64,000 nt of DNA from assembly GCA_028284905.1 (NCBI GenBank), contig JANQQU010000012.1, positions 62,001 through 126,000 of the forward strand, read 5' to 3'. Positions 57,821-64,000 of this stretch are shown piece by piece (positions within the stretch are counted from its first letter, which is position 1; every line of letters begins with the position of its first letter). Under the pieces are notes generated by a model. The model was not told where the DNA came from. It saw nothing but the letters and a program-made list of their open reading frames with translations, and ran no database searches. Both the position numbers and the translations under genes were made by a program. This stretch comes from Calditrichia bacterium. Its GTDB lineage: Bacteria; Calditrichota; Calditrichia; RBG-13-44-9; J075.

Positions 57821-59455
57821 TTGAATAAACTTTTTACAACCGTTTGCCCTTTATGCGGAATGGAAGTTGACCGCCTTGTCCATGGTTTTGAAAACTCTCC
57901 GGAAGCACGCCTTTTGCAGAAGATTGAAGCTTTGCATCCGGAATGGCATCTGGCACACGGGGCTTGTTCGCGTTGTATCGACCGTAGTTATGTGAAAATT
58001 ATGCAGAATGAAATGCCAGGCGAAGCCGTTTCGCAGGCAACTTATGATCCACTGGTGTTACCGACGCCGGACCGCCTCAATGCCAGCAGAGAATACCTCG
58101 GAAACGGTACGACAATCTGTGTTATTGACAGTGGGTTTTATCCACATCCGGACCTTATTGAGCCACTAAACCGCATTCGTGCGCTAGTGGATATTACCCA
58201 CCCCGGGCGCCGGACCAGTTATTTTAACCGAGCATATGGACATAGCTGGCATGGCACAATGACCGCAGTGGTTGCGGCAGGCAATGGCTTTAGTTCCAAT
58301 GGTGTTTATAGTAGTATCGCCCCGGAAGCTGATTTAGTGTTGATAAAAGTTCAGGACGATGGGCGCATTACCGGGGAAAATATCGCGAAGGCGATTCGCT
58401 GGGCCATTCGATATAGGGAGCAGCATAATATTCGCATTATCAATCTGTCGGTAACGGACGATTGGGCGATATCATATCAGGACAGTGTGGTTTCCCAGGC
58501 AGCGGAAGCCGCTGTGGAGGCGGGCATTACTGTGGTTGCTGCGATCGGAAACGATACAACTATGCCGATCCGCCCGCCGGCGAGTGCGCCAAACGTCATC
58601 GCTGTCGGTGGATTGAATGATCAAAATACAATGTGGCTGGGCGATGATACCCTCTATCATTCCACCTTCGGCTATACGGTTGATGATTTTTTAAAACCGG
58701 GAATTATTGCCCCGAGCATCTGGTTGGCAGCCCCCATTTTACCAAAAACCGATCAGCAGCGCGAAGCCCATGCACTGTTCGATATTCTTGAGGCAAATGA
58801 CAATGATATCCTGGCTGTGCTGACCCGGGAAATTGGGCATACCGGACTTTCATCGTCTTTACTGCAAGCCTCTCCCGGGGAAATCCGTGACGCTGTTGCA
58901 CAGGAAATTTACCGAAACAAATATATTCACCGCGATTATAAGCATGCCGATGGCACCTCGTTCGCAGCACCGATCGTTTGCTCCGTCATTGCGCAGATGT
59001 TGGAAGCGAGTCCCGGACTGACGCCGAGAGCGATTCGCAATATTCTTTTCCTGACCGCTCGTCCCTTAAAGAACGTTTCGATTGAGCGTCAGGGGCATGG
59101 TGTGATCGATCCTCCGGCAGCAGTGGATATGGCCTTGAAAGAAAACCATCCTTTCCTGAATCGCCCACCGTCCCCGTTTATCGACCGGGACCAATCAAAG
59201 ATCGTTTTCTATTTTCATAATCATGATGCGCAGAGCGTTTCCCTCGCCGGAAGTTTTAATGGCTGGGAACCAAATCAGATCTTTTTTGACTATTATGGAG
59301 AAGGCCGCTGGCGTCTTGAAATCCCGATGTTGCCAAATGGCTTTTATCTCTATAAATTTGTACTGGATGGTTGGCGCTGGATAGACGATCCGGAAAATGT
59401 TTTTCGCGAGCCGGATGGCTTTAACGGACTGAATAGCCGGTTGTGGATTGAGTAG
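57821..59455 (+). CDS. leaderless subtilase with zinc-ribbon-like N-terminus and C-terminal CBM48/AMPK-beta-like domain
   Basis: 544 residues from TTG 57821, which follows GAGAGG; an alternative TTG lies 6 codons upstream. N-terminal Cys pairs C9/C12 and C49/C52 suggest a zinc ribbon. The S8 peptidase domain (about 85-440) has the complete triad D103 (CVIDSG), H144 (WHGTM) and S380 (DGTSFAAP), with oxyanion N244 (AIGND). The last ~85 residues (459-544) are an E-set carbohydrate-binding fold: LAGSFNGWEP, FYLYKFVLDGWRWIDDP. No signal peptide, so it should be cytoplasmic, unlike most subtilases. It follows a glucosidase gene by 96 bp. Confidence 0.85.
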   Translation: MNKLFTTVCPLCGMEVDRLVHGFENSPEARLLQKIEALHPEWHLAHGACSRCIDRSYVKIMQNEMPGEAVSQATYDPLVLPTPDRLNASREYLGNGTTICVIDSGFYPHPDLIEPLNRIRALVDITHPGRRTSYFNRAYGHSWHGTMTAVVAAGNGFSSNGVYSSIAPEADLVLIKVQDDGRITGENIAKAIRWAIRYREQHNIRIINLSVTDDWAISYQDSVVSQAAEAAVEAGITVVAAIGNDTTMPIRPPASAPNVIAVGGLNDQNTMWLGDDTLYHSTFGYTVDDFLKPGIIAPSIWLAAPILPKTDQQREAHALFDILEANDNDILAVLTREIGHTGLSSSLLQASPGEIRDAVAQEIYRNKYIHRDYKHADGTSFAAPIVCSVIAQMLEASPGLTPRAIRNILFLTARPLKNVSIERQGHGVIDPPAAVDMALKENHPFLNRPPSPFIDRDQSKIVFYFHNHDAQSVSLAGSFNGWEPNQIFFDYYGEGRWRLEIPMLPNGFYLYKFVLDGWRWIDDPENVFREPDGFNGLNSRLWIE

Positions 59456-59641
59456 TGAACAGTTGTCAGTGAACAGTTATCAGTAATCAGTAATCAATTA
59501 ACAATTAGCAGGTGATAGTAATCTTTTTAGGATATAAACAAGAAGTTTTTTACAAGTGATTAAGCCCATAAGATGCAGGGGCTGATCAGTTAACAGTGAT
59601 AACTGATAACTGTTAACTGACAACTGTCAACTGATAACTGT
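59454..59641. repeat. CAGTTATCAGTGAACAG word arrays, second locus
   Basis: Words like GTGAACAGTTATCAGTAATC start in the subtilase stop codon and run to about 59505; inverted words (AACAGTGATAACTGATAACT) occupy 59584-59641. Same family as at 41906-42206. Confidence 0.85.
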
Positions 59642-59655
59642 AAAGGGGATGAATT

Positions 59656-61059
59656 ATGGCACAGCATGACTATGAACTTATTGTGATCGGCTCTGGGCCG
59701 GCAGGGCAGAAAGCAGCGATTCAGGCGGCTAAACTGGAAAAAAAAGTTGCCATTGTCGAGCGAAAATCGGTCGTTGGCGGCGTTTGTATTAATTCCGGTA
59801 CCATTCCCAGTAAAACTCTTCGTGAAGCGGTTATCTACCTTTCCGGATATCGCCAGCATAATATTTACGGCGAGGCTTACCAGGTAAAGGATAAAATTAC
59901 CGTTACGGATCTTTCCCGCCGTACCGAGCATGTCATGCGGAATGAGATCGATGTTACCTTACATCAATTAAGCAGAAACGGCATTGATGTGATTAATGCA
60001 GAAGCGTCGTTTGTCGACTCGCATACCCTTAATCTGAAAATCGTCGATAGTGATCAGGTGCAGGAGGTGAGCGGGGAAAACATTTTTATCGCGACCGGCA
60101 CCAGTGCCACCCGGGATCCGCATATTCCCTTCGATGGCCGTAATATTATGACCAGCGACGATATCCTTTATATGGATGAAATTCCCCGTACCCTGACTGT
60201 TGTTGGCGCTGGGGTTATCGGGATTGAATACGCCAGCATCTTCGCCGCGCTGGATGTACGGGTAACGCTGATTGACCGGAGAGATGAAATGCTCTCTTTC
60301 GTCGACCGAGAAATTATCGATGATCTTGTCTATCATCTCCGGCAAAATGATGTCATCATCCACACCGGGGAGAATGTTAGCGGTGTAGAGATGATGGAGG
60401 ATGATCATGAAAGTGTGAAAATTCATCTGGAGAGTGGCAAGATTATCCAATCGGAAAAGGTGTTGTACAGTATTGGTCGCACCGGCGCGAGTGCTGCGCT
60501 TAACCTGGAAGCAGCCGGATTGAATGCGGACAAACGCGGCCGTTTGAAGGTAAATGAAAATTTTCAGACCGACGTACCGAATATTTATGCGATTGGTGAT
60601 ATCATTGGTTTTCCCAGCCTCGCCTCTACCTCCATGGAGCAGGGAAGAATGGCAGCCTGCCATGCTTTTGGCGAGGAAACCCATAGTATTCCGGCATTAT
60701 TCCCTTATGGCATTTATAGCATCCCGGAAATCTCTACAGTTGGGAAAAACGAGGAAGAGCTGACCGCCGCCGGCATTCCTTACGAAATTGGGAAGGCGCA
60801 ATACCGCGAGGTAGCGCGGGGGCATATCATCGGCGATAGCGTGGGGATGCTGAAGTTGATCTTTCACCTGGAAACCCGCGAAGTACTCGGTGTTCATATT
60901 ATCGGCGAACGCGCCAGTGAGTTAGTGCATATCGGGCAAACCGTAATGGCCTTTGGCGGCAAAATCGATTATTTCGTTGATACGGTGTTTAATTATCCGA
61001 CCCTGGCGGAGTGTTATAAGATTGCGGCGCTGAATGGAGTGAACCGTTTGGCGAAGTAG
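59656..61059 (+). CDS. sthA: soluble pyridine nucleotide transhydrogenase
   Basis: 467 residues of the FAD disulfide-reductase fold. VIGSGPAGQKAAIQAAKLEKK binds FAD; GGVCINSGTIPSKTLREAV has Thr in place of the second redox Cys, diagnostic of SthA; VVGAGVIGIEYASIF is the NAD(P) site; YAIGDIIGFPSLASTSMEQG and the C-terminal FNYPTLAECYKIAALNG follow. It exchanges hydride between NADPH and NAD+. A GGGGAT site precedes ATG 59656. Confidence 0.95.
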   Translation: MAQHDYELIVIGSGPAGQKAAIQAAKLEKKVAIVERKSVVGGVCINSGTIPSKTLREAVIYLSGYRQHNIYGEAYQVKDKITVTDLSRRTEHVMRNEIDVTLHQLSRNGIDVINAEASFVDSHTLNLKIVDSDQVQEVSGENIFIATGTSATRDPHIPFDGRNIMTSDDILYMDEIPRTLTVVGAGVIGIEYASIFAALDVRVTLIDRRDEMLSFVDREIIDDLVYHLRQNDVIIHTGENVSGVEMMEDDHESVKIHLESGKIIQSEKVLYSIGRTGASAALNLEAAGLNADKRGRLKVNENFQTDVPNIYAIGDIIGFPSLASTSMEQGRMAACHAFGEETHSIPALFPYGIYSIPEISTVGKNEEELTAAGIPYEIGKAQYREVARGHIIGDSVGMLKLIFHLETREVLGVHIIGERASELVHIGQTVMAFGGKIDYFVDTVFNYPTLAECYKIAALNGVNRLAK

Positions 61060-61063
61060 GGTA

Positions 61064-61345
61064 GTACTCCCTGCGGTCGTGAGGTTCCACTCCCTTCGGT
61101 CGTTAATGGCTACCGCTCCTACCGTCGCTGATGGTTCCGTTCCCTGCGGTCACTAATGGTTCCACTCCCTTCGGTCGTTAATGGCTGCCGCTCCTACCGT
61201 CGTTGATGGTTCCGTTCCCTGCGGTCACTAATGGTTCCACTCCCTGCGGTCGTTGATGGCTTTTCCGGTTAAGTTAAGATCTTTTAACCATCAGCGACGG
61301 TAGGAGCGCAACAATTAGCGACTGCAAGGAGCGGAGCCATCCTGC
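61064..61345. repeat. 25-bp word array 4
   Basis: Eight forward words in a near-regular cycle (CACTCCCTTCGGTCGTTAAT, CCGCTCCTACCGTCGCTGAT, TTCCGTTCCCTGCGGTCACT), an AT-rich centre with AAGTTAAGATCTTTTAAC (about 61272-61288), then reversed words that lead into the tandem repeat. Confidence 0.9.
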
Positions 61346-61618
61346 TCGGCAATCGTTTGGGCAACCAATCACGAATATAGCAGAACCATAGGCGTAGAAT
61401 CAAACCCAAACCAACCATCAGCGACTGGCAAGGAGCGGAGCCATCCTGCTCGGCAATCGTTTGGGCAACCAATCACGAATTTAGGCAGAACCATCCACGT
61501 ACAAACAATCCCAAACCAACCATCAGCGACTGCAAGGAGCGGAGCTATCCTGCTCGGCAATCGTTTGGGCAACCAATCACGAATTTAGGCAGAACCATCC
61601 ACGGTCAAATAACCATCA
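61315..61618 (+). repeat. ~104-bp tandem repeat, three copies
   Basis: Three units of 103-105 bp start at about 61317, 61420 and 61525. Each has one word of the 25-bp array (AGCGACTGCAAGGAGCGGAG) plus TCCTGCTCGGCAATCGTTTG and CAACCAATCACGAAT. To 61937 the sequence is AT-rich without a recognised gene. Confidence 0.92.
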
Positions 61619-61937
61619 AAAAATCAATTCATTTCCAATTTGCATACAGAAAAAAATCTGTTTAAATATTGACTAGTCATATAGTTACTGCGGTCGCACA
61701 GACAGATTTTCCTTCCTCTGATTATTCTATTTTGATGACTACCCTAAAATGACTGCTTACAGGAGTAGCGGGAAATTTTCAAAAAAATACAAAATGTTTT
61801 CAGAAAAATACGCTATTTGCCGGATAAATAGTAAAAAAACTCGCTAATTAATGATTTACCGCAAGGTGGCGATTATGAAATAATATACATTTATAGGAGA
61901 GTTACGCTTAAACGTTAGCATTCCTATGGAGGCAAGG

Positions 61938-62444
61938 ATGAAGAGACAGGTGTTAACAATATGCGTTATTTTGGGATTAATGGTGGTGGTTGCCCAAGGG
62001 CAAACGGCTGGCTCCGGTCTGGAAGTCAGCAATCCCCGGGAATTGATCGTTTTATACGAACCCCTTTCCGAGGCAACTCAGGGAGTTATTTCCTCTGCTC
62101 GAGTAGAAACACTGGTTGATCTAAAATTACGCGAATATAATATCAACCCGAGAAATAGCCGTTCGGTGCCAGCCGGCAGTGGCTTTTTGGTGGTGCAGGT
62201 GCAGGTCGTTTCTACCGCATTTTCAATTAATCTCAGTTTTTACCGATTCGTGAACTATTCCGTTTTTAATAATGATTACGAGTCGCGGGCAAAAACCTGG
62301 GATTCCGGATTGTTCGGTCAACTGTCGGAAGATGAAACTGCCGACCGGGAAACCGTCATATCTAATTATCTCACCCAACAACTGGAAGAATTTATCGATA
62401 GCTTTCAGCAGGCCAATACCAGTGTGGATAGCGTCAGCAGGTAG
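61938..62444 (+). CDS. small secreted protein, CsgE-like length and layout, unknown function
   Basis: 168 residues from ATG 61938 behind GGAGGCAAGG (an ATG four codons earlier overlaps the ribosome binding site). The leader (1-20) ends AQGQ. The mature part is beta-rich (RELIVLYEPLSEATQGVIS, GFLVVQVQVVSTAFSINLSFYRFV) and ends in a helix (NYLTQQLEEFIDSFQQ). I do not recognise a family; a periplasmic or surface assembly factor is possible. Not clearly related to neighbours. Confidence 0.7.
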   Translation: MKRQVLTICVILGLMVVVAQGQTAGSGLEVSNPRELIVLYEPLSEATQGVISSARVETLVDLKLREYNINPRNSRSVPAGSGFLVVQVQVVSTAFSINLSFYRFVNYSVFNNDYESRAKTWDSGLFGQLSEDETADRETVISNYLTQQLEEFIDSFQQANTSVDSVSR

Positions 62445-62549
62445 GAAATAAATTTGTTGCGAAATTGGTAATGCAAATTTACTTTCCTATAAGGCCTTAG
62501 GCAATGGGGGCTTAGGCCGTTGAATCTTTCAAAATAATCGGGGGATGTT

Positions 62550-62906
62550 ATGAGAGATCATCGAAAGCTTAGGGCTTTTGTTTTAGCTGATGAAATTGCT
62601 TTATTGATCTACAGGCTAACCAGCACTTTTCCTAGAAGTGAAATATATGGATTAACGTCTCAAATGAGACGTTCTGCAGTTTCAGTTCCTTCAAATATTG
62701 TTGAAGGATGTGCACGGAATGGCTTGACAGAATACTTACGATTTTTAGAAATTGCATTTAGCTCTTTGAGAGAATTGCATTATCAATATTCTTTTGCAAG
62801 CCGGCTCGGATACATTGCAGAGTGCGATAAGAACGAAGCAGAATCATTGATGTGCGAAGCAGAAAAGGTGTTAGCAGCCTTAATAAGATCGTTACGAAAA
62901 ATGTAA
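62550..62906 (+). CDS. four-helix-bundle (23S rRNA-IVS-type) protein
   Basis: 118 residues: KLRAFVLADEIALLIYRLTSTFP, GLTSQMRRSAVSVPSNIVEG, EYLRFLEIAFSSLRELHYQ and a final helix match the family of small helical proteins first found encoded in intervening sequences of 23S rRNA genes. This copy stands alone, as often in FCB genomes. Function unknown; nucleic-acid contact has been suggested for the family. GGGGGATG precedes the start. Confidence 0.9.
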   Translation: MRDHRKLRAFVLADEIALLIYRLTSTFPRSEIYGLTSQMRRSAVSVPSNIVEGCARNGLTEYLRFLEIAFSSLRELHYQYSFASRLGYIAECDKNEAESLMCEAEKVLAALIRSLRKM

Positions 62907-62986
62907 CTAACGTCTTAAGTATACTCTGTTTTGCCTAAAGCCTACGGTCTAATTACCTTGATTTCGCCTAAATAAAAAGGAGCGCT

Positions 62987-63883
62987 GTGAACGATTCCGA
63001 AAACATCAAGATTGAAGATCAGGATTATCCGGCATTATTCCGCTCGGCGGATCAGGCTTCTATAAAAGCTCAAAGTAGTTATTTAGCCACTATCCGCTGG
63101 TATCTCATTTCTCTCATTGCCGGTGCCCTATTTACTTTACTGGCAGATGCGAACCCAATTAACGGCATAATTGCAACAATATTATTTTTAGCTTCTTTAT
63201 TCCTTTTTATTTTCCAGCAAAACCGAAAGAATGACACCGTCTGGTATAATGGCCGGGCTGTCGCGGAGTCCGTAAAAACCCGCACCTGGCGCTTTATGAT
63301 GAAAGCGATACCTTATCAGGATTATGATTCCCTGGAGGAGGTTAGCGAGGCATTTAGTAAAAATTTATATGATATTTTGCATCAGAATCGCGAACTGGGC
63401 TCTCATATTGGCGGGGTAGAAGCTGCCGGTGATCAGATAACCGATAAAATGAGAAAAGTCCGTGCGTTGGATTTTAAAGAGCGGGCGGAAATATATCTTC
63501 GGGAAAGAATCGACGATCAGCGAAACTGGTATGCCCGAAAGTCTGATTTTAATAAAAAGACTGCGCATCGATGGTTTATTTCTCTGGTGATAATTCATGC
63601 AGCTATTATAGGATTGTTACTGTACAAAATTTACCAACCGGAATTGCGTTATTTACCAATCGAAACTTTTATTGTTGCCGCCGGGGCAATGCTTACCTGG
63701 ATTCAATTAAAACGTTTTCAGGAATTGGCAACTGCCTACGCCCTGGCTGCCCATGAAATAGGAATTATCAAGAGCTCAATTAATCGTATAAATGATGATA
63801 GTAGTTTATCGGATTTTGTGCAGGACGCGGAGAACGCCTTCTCCCGGGAGCATACTCAGTGGGTGGCTCGTAAAGACAGGTAG
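62987..63883 (+). CDS. DUF4231 protein with tandem SLATT membrane modules
   Basis: 298 residues from GTG 62987 behind AAAAGGAG. The first SLATT-type unit has two TM helices (about 34-52 and 55-75) followed by WYNGRAVAESVKTRTWRFMMKAIPY; the second has RIDDQRNWYARKSDFNKK, two more TM helices (about 200-218 and 228-245) and LAAHEIGIIKSSINRI. SLATT proteins are proposed nucleotide-signal-triggered membrane effectors in conflict systems, usually beside a SLOG or nucleotidyltransferase sensor. No such sensor is visible upstream; it may lie beyond the right edge. Family confident, role inferred. Confidence 0.88.
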   Translation: MNDSENIKIEDQDYPALFRSADQASIKAQSSYLATIRWYLISLIAGALFTLLADANPINGIIATILFLASLFLFIFQQNRKNDTVWYNGRAVAESVKTRTWRFMMKAIPYQDYDSLEEVSEAFSKNLYDILHQNRELGSHIGGVEAAGDQITDKMRKVRALDFKERAEIYLRERIDDQRNWYARKSDFNKKTAHRWFISLVIIHAAIIGLLLYKIYQPELRYLPIETFIVAAGAMLTWIQLKRFQELATAYALAAHEIGIIKSSINRINDDSSLSDFVQDAENAFSREHTQWVARKDR

Positions 63884-63908
63884 GGAAATATTTAAAACAG
63901 CAGCAAGC

Positions 63909-63930
63909 GGCAGTTAATTATTTAACTGCC
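63909..63930. terminator. hairpin between the DUF4231 gene and a convergent gene
   Basis: GGCAGTTAA-TTAT-TTAACTGCC, a 9-bp perfect stem with a 4-nt loop, extended imperfectly on both sides. It could end both genes, though no T-run is present. Confidence 0.5.
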
Positions 63931-63967
63931 ATCTGCTACTGCAAACTGTACATCCCTTTGGGGCTAC

Positions 63968-64000
63968 TTAAATAGCGACCATCTGGCCGTATAACTCTTC
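63968..64000 (-). CDS. possible C-terminus of a - strand gene
   Basis: Read on the - strand the edge codes for EELYGQMVAI then TAA. It is too short for a family call, but a hairpin between it and the DUF4231 gene supports a convergent gene entering from the right. Confidence 0.3.
   Translation of the reverse strand, partial: EELYGQMVAI

Noticed and set aside
39771-61618. CRISPR interpretation of the 25-bp arrays
   Set aside because: Words are contiguous with no unique spacers, reverse direction within an array and have no cas genes nearby.
62550-62906. Intervening sequence inside a 23S rRNA gene
   Set aside because: The family is named for that setting, but no rRNA sequence is seen on either side; it stands alone.

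Overview
The window comes from a moderately AT-rich bacterium of the FCB superphylum. I infer a Calditrichota/KSB1-like lineage, not Bacteroidota proper. Eight secreted proteins carry, or appear to carry, the C-terminal type IX secretion (T9SS) sorting domain, most with the QNYPNPFNPSTTI motif. They sit with a PorV/PorQ-type barrel and a carboxypeptidase-regulatory-domain TonB receptor. Clear AGGAGG-type ribosome binding sites and a TTGACA-17-TATTTT promoter argue against Bacteroidota. No rRNA, tRNA, CRISPR array or transposase gene was recognised.

Region 1 (1-8480, + strand) is a peptidoglycan-recycling locus: end of a BadF/NAG-kinase-type sugar kinase, MurQ etherase, an enolase-superfamily epimerase paired with a DUF1611 (DgcN-like) protein, a PBP4-type lipoprotein, a diaminopimelate decarboxylase, a YkfC-like NlpC/P60 peptidase and a second YkfB-like dipeptide epimerase. 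Together they could take muropeptides down to GlcNAc-6-P, L-Ala, Glu and Lys. Region 2 (8.7-28.7 kb) is the T9SS cargo zone: an FG-GAP protein, the PorV-like barrel, a 1188-aa secreted protein and a TonB receptor on the - strand; three cargo proteins on the + strand; then a DHFR-like reductase and a giant VCBS/ASPIC protein. Region 3 (29-39.6 kb, - strand) is cell-envelope themed: L,D-transpeptidase lipoprotein, T9SS-exported PGRP amidase, class-A-beta-lactamase-like lipoprotein, DUF3124 protein, dual-specificity phosphatase, T9SS-exported M23 peptidase and a beta-propeller protein. Region 4 (40-46.7 kb) holds a sensor kinase and an NtrC-type sigma-54 regulator separated by a nitroreductase, a DUF3565 protein and a GNAT, then a TonB protein. 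Region 5 (47-53 kb) holds an AT-rich orphan lipoprotein, RmlA, a STAS protein, a 61-aa Cys-containing protein, a small membrane protein and an NCS2 permease. Region 6 (53.4-61 kb) holds a B12-binding radical SAM protein behind a 25-bp palindrome, a GH63-like glucosidase, a leaderless subtilase carrying a glycogen-binding CBM48-like domain, and SthA. Region 7 (61.9-64 kb) holds a secreted orphan, a four-helix-bundle protein and a SLATT/DUF4231 membrane effector.

The most unusual feature is outside the genes. Intergenic spaces are filled with several unrelated families of short iterated words, often inverted around a centre and sometimes starting exactly at stop codons. The most elaborate are four arrays of ~25-bp CTCC...GTCGCTRATGG words (39.8, 43.4, 45.5 and 61.1 kb). 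One of them supplies the ribosome binding site of the sensor kinase. The leading functional candidates are the recycling operon with the DUF1611/enolase pair, the cytoplasmic protease with a glycogen-binding module, and the T9SS-exported cell-wall hydrolases.
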